The position numbers and the translations under genes are program-made. Positions 30,687 through 42,101 of a DNA stretch of 64,000 nt are shown here, piece after piece; positions within the stretch are counted from its first letter, which is position 1, and each line of letters starts with the position of its first letter. Below the pieces are notes generated by a model, which ran no database searches, had not been told where the DNA came from, and was given only the letters and a program-made list of their open reading frames with translations. The DNA lies in contig CP089461.1 of NCBI GenBank assembly GCA_026636295.1, positions 62,001 to 126,000 on the forward strand, in the 5' to 3' direction. The DNA is from Medakamo hakoo. Taxonomy: Eukaryota; Chlorophyta; Trebouxiophyceae; Coccomyxaceae.

Positions 30687-32246
30687 CTACACGCCACACC
30701 CCGCTTGAATCAACCGCGCGTACGCCTGCACCCCGTCCAAGAAACTCGCCACGCCCAAGCGTTCTCCGGCCCCGTGCACTTTTTCGACGTCGGCCAACGG
30801 CACGGCCATCGGGCACCAGCGCAGCGTCCGCCCGGCTGCCAAGCCGGCCCAGTGCCGGGAGTCCGTGCCGCCGGGCAGGATGTAGGGGACGGGCGTGATG
30901 GGGGCGTGCGGCTGCGCCAGCGCGCCCAGCGCGGCGGCCAACGCGGCCCACCCCGGCCCGCCAGGGCCCCATGGCGTGAGGGGCGGCGCCGCGACGTCGG
31001 CGTGCTCGCCCGCCCGCCCGCCCGGGCTGACCGTCACGGCCAGTTCGCCCGGTCGAGCTCCAGCGCGCGCCGCTGCGGCGGCGATGGCGGCTTCGACGCG
31101 GCCGGCCACGCCGCCGGGCGCCTCCCCCGGCAGCGGGCGGGCGTTGAACGTCGCGGTGGCCGAGGCCGGCACAACGTTTGGCGCGGCGCCGCCCCCGCCC
31201 ACCCTCAGCTCCGTCAGCGCGATGGTGGGGCGGAGGGCCGCACTCGTCGCGGGCCCGCCAAACCGGGCGGCGACCCGGGCGAGCAGGCACCGCAGCGGCG
31301 ACGCCGGCGGCCAGGCCAGGACCGCGGCCGCGGCCCGCGCCGCCGGCCTGCCCGACGCGGCCGCGACCGCGACGACCGCGTCCACGCACGCCGTGCCACA
31401 GGTCGGTGGGGGTTGGCGGCCGTGCAGGGCCGCCGCCGCTGCCGCCAACACGGCGCCGGGCGCCGCGGCGTGCGGCTGGGCCGCGTGGCCCGCCCGGCCC
31501 CGCACGGACACGCGCACCGTCGCCCAGCCCTTCTCACTCACGCCGACCAGCGCGACGGGGCCGGGGAGGAGGGCGGCGCCCAGCCGGGACGCCGGCCGCG
31601 GCAGGACGACGCCTCCCTCGTCGAGGAGCCATTCCACGGACGGGCGCGCGCCCGCGGCCGCGAGGCGGGACGCGACGAACGCGGCCGCGGCGTCCGCACC
31701 CGCCCCGCCCGTCTCCTCGTCCGCGCCCAGGGACAGGAAGAGCGTGCGGGACGGGGCCCACCCGCTGGCCGCCAGGGCTTCCACCGCTTCCAGCATGGCC
31801 AGCGCGGGTCCCTTCGCGTCCAGCGCGCCCCGGCCGACGATCCAGCCGTCGGCGACAGACCCCGAAAAGGCGGTCGGGTCGCCGGTGGTACCAGGCACGA
31901 CGTCCAGGTGGCCGACCAAGACGGCCGGCGCCGCGGTTTTCAGGTCCGCTGTGCCGGGCCATTCCAGCAGCCAGGCCGGCGACGACGGCGGCCCCAGCTC
32001 GTGGAGGGCCAGCGCCTTGAAGGCGGCCGGGTACGAGCCGCGCAGGTGGGCGTGGAGCCCCGCGAGCGCGGCCGGGAAGCCCGGGCCCGCGACCGTCTCG
32101 AAATTCAGGGCCGCGGAGAGGCGTGCGACGGCCGCATCGCCGTTGACGGAAATGAGGGGCTGGGTGATGTGTGTGATGACGGAGGACGGAGGCACCCGGA
32201 CGACCAGGAAGGCCAGGGCGGCGACGGCGACGGCCAATCGCTTCAT
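30687..32246 (-). CDS. M20 peptidase / N-acyl-amino-acid hydrolase (PM20D1-like)
   Basis: One exon, 519 residues from the ATG at 32246. M20 enzymes use two metal ions, usually zinc, to hydrolyse peptide or N-acyl bonds. Seen in order: an N-terminal hydrophobic signal/anchor (LAVAVAALAFLVVRV), the first metal His in VLVGHLDVVPG, the bridging Asp in GRGALDAKG, the catalytic and metal Glu pair in GADEETGGAG, LLDEGGVV, the dimerisation-domain phrase RGRAGHAAQPHA, and the last metal His in PGGTDSRHWAGL. The pattern matches the carboxypeptidase S/PM20D1 group. The signal suggests secretion or a vacuolar/lumenal place. It is head to head with ferritin, 132 bp between start codons. Confidence 0.88.
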   Translation of the reverse strand: MKRLAVAVAALAFLVVRVPPSSVITHITQPLISVNGDAAVARLSAALNFETVAGPGFPAALAGLHAHLRGSYPAAFKALALHELGPPSSPAWLLEWPGTADLKTAAPAVLVGHLDVVPGTTGDPTAFSGSVADGWIVGRGALDAKGPALAMLEAVEALAASGWAPSRTLFLSLGADEETGGAGADAAAAFVASRLAAAGARPSVEWLLDEGGVVLPRPASRLGAALLPGPVALVGVSEKGWATVRVSVRGRAGHAAQPHAAAPGAVLAAAAAALHGRQPPPTCGTACVDAVVAVAAASGRPAARAAAAVLAWPPASPLRCLLARVAARFGGPATSAALRPTIALTELRVGGGGAAPNVVPASATATFNARPLPGEAPGGVAGRVEAAIAAAAARAGARPGELAVTVSPGGRAGEHADVAAPPLTPWGPGGPGWAALAAALGALAQPHAPITPVPYILPGGTDSRHWAGLAAGRTLRWCPMAVPLADVEKVHGAGERLGVASFLDGVQAYARLIQAGCGV

Positions 32247-32378
32247 TATTATTATCGCCTGTGCGCACGCGCACGGCGCGGCGCGGCGCAGCGCGCGCGC
32301 ACAGCGCCCCGCACAACGGCTCACCCACTCACCTCATTCCACCCACCCGCACGCCCTGCCCCCTCTTTCTCAAAAGCC

Positions 32379-32984
32379 ATGCTGACCCGCGCCGCCGCCC
32401 TGAAACCCGCCGCCCTGGGCGCGGCGGCCGCCGCGTCCCTGGCCCGGCCGACCTCCCACCCCGCCCGCCCCTCCGCCGCCAAGAAAGCTGGCGACGAGGC
32501 TGCGCCGACGGCCCACCGCCACCGCCGCCCGTCTGTCGCGGCGGCCGCGAGCGCCAAGAAAAACGGCGGCGGCGGCGAGGCTGCGCCTCCCGCCCACCCG
32601 TCCCAGCACAAAGAACACGCCGACGCGCCGCCACCGGCCAAGGGCACGCACGCTGGCACGACCCTGGAGTTTTACGCGTCGCCCGGGGAGGCGGCGTCGC
32701 CGTACCTCGAAGACGTGCGGTCCGCGGAACGCCACGAGAAGGGCGCCCGCCTGGCCCGGGCGCACTGGTCGGCCGCGTCGGAAGCCGCGTTGAACGAGCA
32801 GGTGCGGTTGTGGGTGGTCGAAAGTGTGGGTGGGTGGGTAGGTGGGTGGGTCGTGCGTGCGTGCGTGCGCGAGGAAAGAGAGGAAAAAGGACACGCGCGC
32901 CCCGCCCCGCCCCGCCCCTCCATCCATCCACCCCCGCCCCCGCCCCTCAATCCACCCGCCCCCCACCCCCGTCCCTCTCCCACC

Positions 32985-33062
<78 letters not shown>

Positions 33063-33619
33063 AGATCGGCCGGGAGTGGGCGCTGTCTTACACCTACGAA
33101 GCCATGGCGTCCGCCTTCTCCGAAGCCGACCGCGCGCTGCCGGGCGCGGCCGCCTACTTCCGGGCGCAGGCGGAGGGCGAGCGCGGCCACGCCCGCAAGC
33201 TGATGGCGCTGCAAGCCACGCGTGGCGGGTCGACGCAGCTGCCGGCCCTGGCCGCGCCCGACGATTTCGTGGCGTCGGCGCACGGCGGGCCCGATTTGGG
33301 GCCCCTAGCCCGCGGCGGCCGCGGCCGCGCCGGCCAGGCCGGCGGCGGCACGGCCGGCGACGCCATCCGCGCCTTTGAAGCGGCGCTGGCCCTGGAACGC
33401 TTGAACTACACCGCCCTGGAGCACCTGCACGCCGTCGCCGAGCAGGAGGGCGACGCCCAGTTCATGGACGCGGTGGAAGACATGCTGGCCGACCAGGCGG
33501 CCGAGGTGAAGGCGGCCGCGGACTACGTGTCCCAAGTCGTGCGGGCCGGGCCTGGGCTGGGCGAGTTTTTGTTCGACCAGGCTTTGGCGCGCGGTGGCGG
33601 GTCGCTGGCGGTGTTTTGA
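32379..33619 (+). CDS. Plastid ferritin
   Basis: Two exons, 32379-32801 and 33065-33619, give 325 residues. Ferritin stores iron as a 24-subunit shell with a di-iron ferroxidase centre. The first about 95 residues are an Ala/Ser/Lys-rich plastid transit region with a Lys/His/Pro-rich stretch. The mature part has YLEDVRSAERHEK, NEQIGREWALSYTYEAMASAF (helix A Glu), AQAEGERGHARKLM (Glu and His of the centre) and RGGSTQLPAL. Helices C-D (ALALERLNYTALEHLHAVAEQEGD, FMDAVEDMLADQ) follow a Gly/Ala insert of about 25 residues. The helix C-D order fits plant/algal ferritin. The intron ends in C35 followed by (CA)n. Iron control is expected for the family but no element is visible. Confidence 0.88.
32986..33062. 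repeat. C35 followed by (AC)n, ferritin intron
   Basis: Thirty-five C run into about 20 AC units and end at the CCAG acceptor, so this simple sequence is itself the polypyrimidine tract of the ferritin intron. Confidence 0.93.
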
Positions 33620-33731
33620 TGGAGTGTGTGTGTGTGTCCTGCTTTTGGAGAGAGTGCGGGCGCGCTGGGGGCTGTTTTTCTGTGTTTGCTTTCTTTGTCT
33701 GTTTTTTTTTTCATCATGCACACGGCCCACT

Positions 33732-36416
33732 CTAGCCCTCCTCCACGCCCGCCGGCAGCGAGACAGCAGCAGCAGTATCAGCAGCGGCGGGGACAGCCGG
33801 CGGCGCGGCCACGCCCTCGACCCCGCCGCCCTCGCCCAGGTCCACGGCGCCTACGCGACCCTCCGGCGCCGCGACGTCCCACAGCGACCGGAACGCGGGC
33901 AGGTCGGCGACGGCCAGGCCCACCACGCCCGGCAGGCCGGCGGCGGCCCGGCCAAAGGCCACAACATCCAAAAACACCTGGGCCGCCACTTTGTCGGCGT
34001 CCGACGGCCCGTCGGCCGCGGCGGCAGCCCCTCCAGGGCGCGCGGCTTTCAGGCGGGCGAGCGAGGCCTCTGCCCGGCGCAGCGCGCCCAGCAAGTCGGC
34101 GGCCAAGGCTTCGAACCGGGAGGCAATGCCGGAGACGGCGGCCGAGGCGAGCGCCGTGCGCGCGGACGGCGACAGCGCCGCGGCGCCGGGCGCGGGAGAG
34201 GCGCCCACCCCCAGCACGGCCGCCACCGGGCCCAGGCACGCGGCCGCGTAGGGCGCGGCCCGCGTCGGCGGCGGGCGGGCCGTCACCCGGAAGGTGGCGG
34301 CCACGCCGCGCAGCTGGGCGAGGTGCGGGGCAGCGGCGGCCGCAGCGGCCGCGCCAGCGGCGGCGAGCAGGGCGTCCGCGGCCGCATCCAGGCGGGCGGC
34401 GCCCTTGGAGAGCGCGGTCGTCGCCGCAGACAGGACGGGCGCGCGCGCCCCCTCGCTCCCTAGGGCTTTGCCCAGCGCGGCCGGCAAGGCCGTCCGCATG
34501 TGGTTCGCCAAGGCGGCCGCGTCGGCGGCCGCCAGCAGCGTGTCGTCGACGGGGGCGGTGGCGGCCCAGGGCCCGGACGGCGGCGGGGTGGCGGAGGGCT
34601 GAGGCGCGGCGGCGGCGGCAGGTGGGGGCGCCGGCCCGCTGCCACCCCCCCACCACCCTCCTCCGCCCCTCCACGCCCGGCTTTGTCGGCCGCCTCCCGC
34701 CGCACGTCCGCTCCCGCGTGCAGCCAGGCCGCGTACCGGGCGGCGACTTGCAGGGCGGCCCGCACGCACCGGTCGGTCAGGGCGGGCAGAAAGCCGGCGG
34801 GGTCGGCCGTGCGGGCGAGGGCGGCCGCGACCGCGGCGGCGGGGCGGGTGTGCACGCGCACGCCCGCGGCGCCGTCCACGGCTTGCAGCACGACGCCTTC
34901 GGCGCTGGCGTCCGCGTCTGTGAGAGCGGCTTCCACCCCGCCCGCCAGCTCGGCAAAGCGCAGGGCGGCGTACGCGGGCAGCGGCCAGCGCGCGAGCCAG
35001 GCCGCCGCTTCGGGTGAGCCGCGTGCGCGCGGACCGGCGCCAGACGCCCCGCCGCCGCCACCGAAGCTCGCGTCCAACCCGTCAATGAACGCGTCCGCAG
35101 CGGCGTACGCCGCCACAAAAGTGGACGGCACGCCCGGCGAGAACGCGCCGGGCGCGGCGGCGGCGAGGGCGTCGCCCGCGGCCGCCGCGGCCATCGGCAG
35201 CAGGCGCAGCCCGCCCAGCCCGGCACCCGGGTCGGAGGACGCGGCCCGGAGCAGGGCGCCGACGGGGGACGCGCGCAGGGCGTCTAGCACGGCCGCGAGG
35301 GCGGTCGGGACGGCGTCGGCAGCGAGGGGCGGCGCCAGTGTGGTGGCGGTGGAGGCGGTGGGCGTGTCGCCGCCACCCGCCGCCCGGCCCGCTGCCGCCG
35401 CCTCCAGCGCCGCCTGGATCACCGGCTCCAGGCCGACCTCGCGCACCGCCGCCTCGGCGGCGCGGGGCTCCCCCAGCGACGCCCACGCCTGCAGCACGTG
35501 GAGCGCGGCTTCCGTGGAGGCCGGCGTGGGCGCGTCGGCGGCGTCGCCGGAGAGGGCGGCCGCCAGCGCGTCCCGCAGCGCCGCGCCCAGCCCCTCCCGC
35601 GCCGCCACCGCCCGCGGCGCCAAGGCGTCGACCAGCGGTACGCCCGCTCCCCGGGCCGCCAAGTCGCCCAGGGCCGTGACAGCCGCGGCCGCGCGCTCCA
35701 GGGCCCGCGCCCTGTCGGCGAGGGAGGAAGTGGCCGGCGTCGCCGCTTCAGCCAACAGTGCCTCCGCCCGCCCCGCCGCCGCCGCCGCGTCGCGCACCAG
35801 TTCCAAGCCGCGGCGGGCGGCCCGGGCATCGTCGCGTTTGGCCAACGCAGTGCGCAGCGCGGCTTGCCGGGCCGCCACAGCCGCCGCCGCGCCGTCCAGC
35901 GCAGCCCGCACACTGGCCAGGCGCGGGCGCAGGTGCGCGTTCACCGCGCCCTCCACGTCCGCCAAGCCAGAGGACAGGGCAATGAAATCGTCGTAGTCCG
36001 CGTTGAGGACGTCCGTCAGTCGGGCTTTCAGCGTGGCCAGGTAGGCGTGCAGTTCCGAGGCGAGCGTGTCGAGCGGGACCTGAGAAGGGGTGTGTGCGCA
36101 GGGTGTTTTGTGTTGGTGCGGGGAGTGTGAGCAGGGAGGGAGGGCGTGTTTTGAGCGCGCGGGGCGATGGGCTTTCTTTCCCCATCCTCGAGAGTGTCCG
36201 CACCAGGCGCTTGACGTCGCCCATGTACTCCTCCGGGTCAAAGGCTTCCGCTTCCAGGGCTTCGGGCCGCAGCCAGACGGGGAGGCCGTCCGGGCGTTTG
36301 CCAAACAGGCGGTCGAGCGCGTCGGGCGAGGCGTGCGCGGGCGGAGGAGGAACGGAGGACGGCGTGGGAGACGCCGGCGGCGGGCCGGCGCCGCCGCCAG
36401 GGCCGGAGACGGTCAT
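33732..36416 (-). CDS. COG2: Conserved oligomeric Golgi complex subunit 2
   Basis: Exon 1 is 36204-36416 (71 codons) and exon 2 runs 36079 to 33732. COG2 is in lobe A of the COG tether for retrograde Golgi vesicles. Exon 1 encodes EALEAEAFDPEEYMGDVKRL. Exon 2 continues VPLDTLASELHAYLATLKAR then DVLNADYDDFIALSSGLADV, matching the COG2 signature (VPLETLR..L..YL..L...L..LIN.DY.DF..LS..L). The C-terminal domain has LTDRCVRAALQVAARYAAWL. Near 34640-34740 the frame changes: the downstream 290 residues continue in another frame with no good intron between. A C7 homopolymer at 34645-34651 lies right there, so a one-base sequence error, a true frameshift in a low-complexity linker or a tiny intron are all possible. 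Confidence 0.85.
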
Positions 36417-36929
<513 letters not shown>

Positions 36930-38616
36930 TCACGGCGCGCCGGCCGCGCCATTGACGACCGCCGCAGCCGCCGCGGCGGCCGGCGCGGCTTTCACGCTGC
37001 CGCCGCCCGCGCTGACCGCGACGTCTGCCGCCGCGCCGGGCTCCGCCTTGACGGCCGCCGCCGCCGCCGCCTGCTGCGCCGCCAGGGCGGCCAGAGCGGA
37101 CGGCAACGCGTTCGCATTGGCGCCGCCGCCCGCCGCGGCCGCCACGGCCTGGGCGGCCGCCAGCATGACGTGCGACGGAAAGGGCAGGGCGGCCTCGTGC
37201 GCGGCCGGGCCGGCCGCGTGCCCGCCCGGTCCGCCGCCGCCTGCCTGCTGCTGTTGCTGCTGCAACAACGCCGCCGCCAGGTGGGCTTGCAGCGCGCTCA
37301 GCGGGTTGGGCGGGGCCTGGGCTGGGGGTGGCGGCGGCGGCGGCGGCGGCGGCGGGGCAGCGACGGCGTCGCTGCCGCGCGGCAGCCCGCCCGCCCGCGC
37401 CGCCGCCGCCAAGCGCGCACGCGCATCGACTAAATGCGCGGCATACACGTGCATGGCGGCACGACGCACGGGCAGGCCGTAGCCGGGCGGTGGGGTGGGG
37501 TCGGGCCCGCCGGGCGCGGGCGTGCACGTCGCGCGCGTCGCGGCGGCCGCGGTCGCGACCGCAGCGACGGCGGCGGCTTGGGCGGCGGCCGCGGCTTGGG
37601 CCGGGGTCAGCGGCGGCGCGGCCGCAGCGGCGGCAGCCACAGCCTGCTGCTGCTGCGCCCGCGCCGCAGCGGCAGCTCGCGCGGCGGCGGCCGCCTGCGC
37701 GGCCGCCAGCTGCTGCTGCTGGTGGGCTTGCAGCGCGGCGGCGGCGGCGGCCCAGGCGCCGCCCGGGGCGTGGGGCGCGCCGCCGCCGCCTCCGGCGGCG
37801 AGGGCCGCAAAGAGGTGGGGCGGCAGGTGGGCCAGGAGGGCGGCTGCGTCCGTGGCCGGGGGCGGCGCCAGTGCGGGCGGCGGCAGCGGCGGCGGCGCGG
37901 GCTGCGGCCAGACGCGGGCGGCCGCAGCGCGGCCCTTGCCGCGGCCGCCGCGGCCGCCGCCACGGCCGGCGCCGCCACGGCCGCCGGCGGTCGTCACGCC
38001 GCCGCCGCGGGTCGTGTGGAGGGGCTGTGTGGGGGAGGGGGGAGGGGGAGGGGAGGGGGAGGGGGTGGTCAGGCCGGGGGCTGCCACGCGCGCGCGCTCT
38101 CGCGTCGACAGCGTGCGGGCGCGCCGCCGCGTCCGCCAAAAAAAACGGGGGGAGTTTTTTTTTTTCTTCGCGCGTTTTTGGTGCGCGCCCGGACACTCGT
38201 GCAACGGCCACACACACACACACCTTCTCTTTGGCGCTGGCGAACGCGAGCAACAGGTCCGCGCCCTCTTCGTCGTCGTCCTGTGTTGCGGGCGGGAGGC
38301 GCGGAGGGAGAGAGGAGGAGAGAGTGTGAGGGAAAAAGAACCTGGCGGGCGCATGGGGAGGTTGTGTGTGCAACACACAGGGGCACGGCGTGTCCGCACC
38401 TCCGCGCCCGGCACCCGCGCCGCGCCATCCCCACAAAAAACGCACGTCAACCGCAGAGCTCGGAGCCAAGCCAGGTTCCTCGGGTTCCAGGAGCGCCAGG
38501 CGCCGGCGCCAGGCGCTCGAACCCTTCTTCCTCGGCAGCTCGGAGCGGGTGCGAGCGGGCCACGCCGTGTTGAGCGCCGGCCGCCCAGATGGGCCCGGCT
38601 CCGCACCCTCGGCCAT
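36930..38616 (-). CDS. Ala/Gln/Pro-rich nuclear-type protein, unknown
   Basis: Three exons, 38446-38616, 38224-38280 and 36930-38024, all phase 0, give 440 residues. I recognise no folded domain. Exon 1 contains a basic patch (LPRKKGSSAWRRRL) that could be a nuclear signal. Exon 2 is acidic then hydrophobic (DDDEEGADLLLAFASAKEK). Exon 3 opens with an RGG-type patch (GRGGAGRGGGRGGRGKGR), then long Ala/Gln helical runs with several poly-Gln blocks (QQQQ to QQQQQQ), a polyproline block, and a less-biased YGLPVRRAAMHVYAAHLVDA segment. This make-up is common in transcription co-regulators, so that is a guess. Exon 1 is supported only by matching phases. Confidence 0.55.
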
Positions 38617-39022
38617 TGTGGGGGCACGTTCACCCGTCTGGCCAGATGAAGCCTGTGGCGGGCCGGCTGGGAGGCCGCCCGTCGTCACAGGGAGAGCAGG
38701 AGGCGTGGTTGCAAACGGCGTTTTTCTAAGCGGCGGCACGTTGTGGTTTCCTTTTGGCGACAAACAAGCCCCGCGCGGACGGCCGCCGCGCACCGGGGGC
38801 GCGGTGATCGGTGGGCCACCGGCGGGACGCCGGACGATGCCCGCCCGACCTGAGAGGTGAAAGGGGTGGGTGGCGCCGCCCACACGGCCAACGCACAGCG
38901 CCTTGGTGGCGAGAGGCGTGGAGTAAGTTGGGAGTGCCGTGCCAAACAAAAAAGGAGTCGAGAGCGCCGCGTTCTCCCGGCCTCTCATGCGTGCCCTGTG
39001 CCTGCCCTAGGAGTGTGGTTCT
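38617..39022. other. Intergenic, no gene seen
   Basis: 406 bp between two minus-strand genes. A PGD-type short frame and a GTTGTGGTTTCC patch are visible, but nothing with coding bias or a known motif. Confidence 0.4.
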
Positions 39023-39496
39023 TTACACAGGCGGCCCGCCGCGGCCACGGCCGCGGCCGGGCGGGCGGCGCCCTCTCCCCCGCCCACCGCCCCCTTTTGC
39101 CAGGCCCATCCCCTCCAAATCTTGCGTCACCGCGTTTTTCCGCCCACCCACCTGGGGCGGCACAAGCACGGCCGCGGGCGGTGGTGGTGGCGGACGCGGC
39201 CGCCCACTCGCACCACCCTCCCGCTCCCGCTTGGCGCCGGTGTGCACGACTGGCTGCACAGGTGGCACCGCCGCCCCGGGCGGGCGGGCACCGGGCGCGC
39301 CGCCCAACAGCGCCATGGGGTCGGGCAAGCAAGAGGTGGATGGTGGTGGTGGCGGCGGCGGCGGCGCTAGTGGTGGCGGCGCGGCAGCTTTCACCGCCTC
39401 GCCCCGCAACTGGCGCTTCTCCGTCACGCCGCCCGACGACATGCAAGGCTCCGCCTCACTGTCTGACGATGATCCGTAATCGACCAGGCCCTGCAT
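39023..39496 (-). CDS. Small Pro/RGG-rich conserved-looking protein
   Basis: 157 residues from the ATG at 39496. The N-terminus is acidic (MQGLVDYGSSSDSEAEP), like several small nuclear proteins that begin with a DYGSSSDSE patch. After a polyproline middle comes a less-biased stretch (VPPQVGGRKNAVTQDLEGMG, about residues 112-131), probably the conserved core. The C-terminus is an Arg-Gly tail (GRGRGRRPPGRGRGRGG). The acidic start plus RGG tail suggests an RNA- or chromatin-associated nuclear protein. The family is not identified. Read as one exon. A frame upstream of 39496 exists but its added residues look like leader. Confidence 0.6.
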   Translation of the reverse strand: MQGLVDYGSSSDSEAEPCMSSGGVTEKRQLRGEAVKAAAPPPLAPPPPPPPPSTSCLPDPMALLGGAPGARPPGAAVPPVQPVVHTGAKREREGGASGRPRPPPPPPAAVLVPPQVGGRKNAVTQDLEGMGLAKGGGGRGRGRRPPGRGRGRGGPPV

Positions 39497-39658
39497 TCCA
39501 CCTGTGCCGGGACACGAGGGGGAAAAAAACACGGAGCGGGGCAGAGAAACATGTCTCTGCCTCAACCTGACCTCCATTCTTGTGGCGCCACCCCCCTCCG
39601 CAAGACACGAGAGCGGGCCGGGCTGTTGCCGCGGGAGTTGCCGTGTGCGTTTCATGCA

Positions 39659-40634
39659 CTACACCGCCCCCTCCTCGCCCTGTTTTTTTATGTCCGCCAC
39701 GTTGAACGTCTCCCCCGCCGCGCCGCTGAGCTTCAACAGGCCGACCTGCGTCGTGTCGGACCCGCCGGCATTGGCGGAAATGAAGATCGCGAGCGCCGTC
39801 ACGCCCTTGAACCGGGCTGCACGCAAGGGGATGAGGGTGCCCGGGTGCGTGGAGTCTGCCGCCGACAGGTCCAGGTCTTGCGCCGACGGGTCGGCCGCCG
39901 CTTCCGCAAAGCCCAGGGACGGCCGGTTCACAAACAGGCGGACCGCCTTCGGCGCGGCGCCCGGGTCGACGCCCGGCGAGCCGGCCGCCGGACCGGACAG
40001 CGTGAGGCCTGTGAGCGACACCGCCTGGGTGAAGGGGATGTTGATCAACAGCTCCTCGTCCGTGTCGGATTCCAGAAACAGGCCGCCGTCGTCGCGGTAG
40101 CCCTGGAGGGGGGGGGGATGGTGGGGAGGGTGGAGGCCGGAGCCACACAACGCGTGTGTGTGTGTGTGTGTGGAGGGGGCGTGAGGGAGGAGGGACGGCC
40201 CCGCTCTCGGAGGCGGTGTGTGTTGGCAGTCACGGGCGACCCGCGGCGGGCCGGCCGCCCGTGGTTGGGCGTGGGCCGCCAAACCCGCGCACCCACCACA
40301 CCCGCTGGCTGGATGGAAAACACGGCCCCTCTCCTCTTCACCTGCTTCAGCGCGTTGTCCACGCCCTTGTCCGGCTTGGCGTTCAGGACCTCGACGGCAC
40401 GAAAGTCGATGTACTCCTGTTGTGTATGTGTTAGGAAAAAAACGTCGTTTGTCAAAAAACACCGTCGGTCGTTCGTTTTTGTTTTCTCTCTTGTAAAGGT
40501 TGGGGAGCGAGCGCGGAGCTGATGGCGAGGAGCGTGCGGCGCGCTTGGCTCGCTGCTCGCCGCGTCCACGCCGCAGGCTTTTTCCGCCGCCCCGCGGGAA
40601 GACATGCATCCGCACGTACCAATAAGTCCGCCAT
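39659..40634 (-). CDS. PITH-domain protein
   Basis: Three exons, 40620-40634, 40342-40416 and 39659-40102, all phase 0, give 177 residues. The PITH domain binds the 26S proteasome in TXNL1, and stand-alone versions (PITHD1) occur widely. After the five-codon first exon the protein reads IDFRAVEVLNAKPDKGVDNA, then LFLESDTDEELLINIPFTQ (family: F.ESDADEELLFNIPFT), VRLFVNRPSLGFAEA, and FKGVTALAIFISANAGGSDTTQVG, the full beta-sandwich set. No thioredoxin domain precedes it, so it resembles PITHD1 more than TXNL1. The tiny exon 1 (MADLL) is supported by frame and a GTACGT donor. Confidence 0.9.
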
Positions 40635-40769
40635 GATTGGAGGAGGGCGGTGAAACGGCAAAAAGAAAAAGGCCGGCCCCCACACACGCGCACGCGCGCT
40701 GCGTGTCTTTGTTTTGTCGCTCTGCGCCCGTGACCGTCGACCTGCGGCCTCTCCCTCTCTGTCTGTGTG

Positions 40770-42101
40770 CTACTCAACCTTCTCTCCTCCGTCCGCCTCC
40801 AGCCCTTCCCCGCCCGCCCCCATGCGCGCCGCGCCCACGCTGGCCGCCGCCACGCACGCCGCGCCGACCCACCCGGCCACGCCCCACCGCTCCCCGCCCA
40901 GGAACCACGCGCCCGCCGCGCCCCACAGCATTTCGGACGAGTAAATCAGGGCGGCCGTGTGGGACGGCACAACTTTCAGGGCTTCCACCTCCCACCGCAG
41001 CGTCAGGCCCGTCGTGACGACGCCAATGTACAGCAGGGCCGCCGCGTGGTGCGCCACCGGCGCGGCGACCGTCGACGCCAGCGTGCCGGATCGCGCGGCC
41101 GACCACAGCTCAGGCGCGGCGGACGCGCACGCCGCCGCCGCCAGGACCGCGAGCTGGACGCCCGTCAGGCCGGCGGCAGCCGGCCCGCCGGCGTCGCCCG
41201 CCTCCCTGCCCGCGGCCGCGACCGTCGCGCCCTCGCACCGCCACTTGTGCACGCCGAACAGGAGGGCGGACGCGACCAGGGACGCGTCCGCCCAGCCCGG
41301 CGGCGGGCCGTCCGCGCCGGTCAGCAGGCCGACGCCCGCGAGCGCGAGGGCCGCGAGCGCCCAGACGGGCGCCGGCACGGGCCGCCCGCCCAGGGACGCC
41401 GCCAGGGCGGGCACGGTGAAGACGGTGAACGCGCCCGTGAACGCGCCGCGCGCCGCGGTGGAGTGCGCCAGCCCCAGGGCTTGCGCGCCGTAGCCCAGGG
41501 CCAGCCAGGCGCCGAGCTCCGCGCCCGCGGCCCGGATGGCTGGGTCGCGCAGCCCGCGCGCCGCCGCGGGCGCGAACACGGCGGCGGCCAGCGAAAACCG
41601 GACGGCGCCCGCCACCGCTGGGGACAGCGAGGCTTCCACCGACTTGACGGCGACCTGATTCGTCCCGAACAGCGCCGCACAGAGCTGCAGGAGTAATACG
41701 CCCTCCAGCGCGGGCGGGAGGATGCGCCAGGCCGGGCGGCCGGGTGGTGGAGGCGGGGGCGGTGGCGGCGGTTCGGCCGGCAGGGTCAGGGAGCTGGCGG
41801 CGTCCAGCGCGGGCAGGGACCCGGCCGGGAGCGCCGCGCTGCCGACGGCGTTGGAGCCCAACGCCGGCGGGCTGTCCAGGGACGCGGATCCTCCGATGAT
41901 GAGAGGGTCGGGCACGCTCGTGGTCGGGAGCGGCGCCGCCGTCGTTGTCGTCGCCGCCGCCTCGCCCTTCGCCTTCAGCTCGACCCGCCGCGCGCAGGAG
42001 GGGTGCTTGACGCCTTCACCCACCCAGCGCAAGTCACGCTGCGTGGGCGGGCGGCCGCGCGCGGGCAGGCGGGCGGCCCGCGCGGCGCACAGTCCTCGCA
42101 T
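40770..42101 (-). CDS. EamA/DMT-family membrane transporter
   Basis: 443 residues in one exon from the ATG at 42101. The first about 125 residues are Arg/Ala/Ser/Thr-rich and probably a plastid transit region plus a polyproline linker. Then come about ten hydrophobic segments arranged as two EamA repeats: LLLQLCAALFGTNQVAVKSV, AVRFSLAAAVFAPAA, LALGYGAQALGLAHSTAARG and GAFTVFTVPALAASLGG in the first half, and TGLTLRWEVEALKVVPSHTA and SSEMLWGAAGAWFLGGE in the second. The E-x-x-W-G-A end of repeat two is typical of the drug/metabolite transporter superfamily. Substrate unknown. Plant and algal plastid-envelope relatives carry diverse metabolites. Confidence 0.85.
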   Translation of the reverse strand: MRGLCAARAARLPARGRPPTQRDLRWVGEGVKHPSCARRVELKAKGEAAATTTTAAPLPTTSVPDPLIIGGSASLDSPPALGSNAVGSAALPAGSLPALDAASSLTLPAEPPPPPPPPPPGRPAWRILPPALEGVLLLQLCAALFGTNQVAVKSVEASLSPAVAGAVRFSLAAAVFAPAAARGLRDPAIRAAGAELGAWLALGYGAQALGLAHSTAARGAFTGAFTVFTVPALAASLGGRPVPAPVWALAALALAGVGLLTGADGPPPGWADASLVASALLFGVHKWRCEGATVAAAGREAGDAGGPAAAGLTGVQLAVLAAAACASAAPELWSAARSGTLASTVAAPVAHHAAALLYIGVVTTGLTLRWEVEALKVVPSHTAALIYSSEMLWGAAGAWFLGGERWGVAGWVGAACVAAASVGAARMGAGGEGLEADGGEKVE

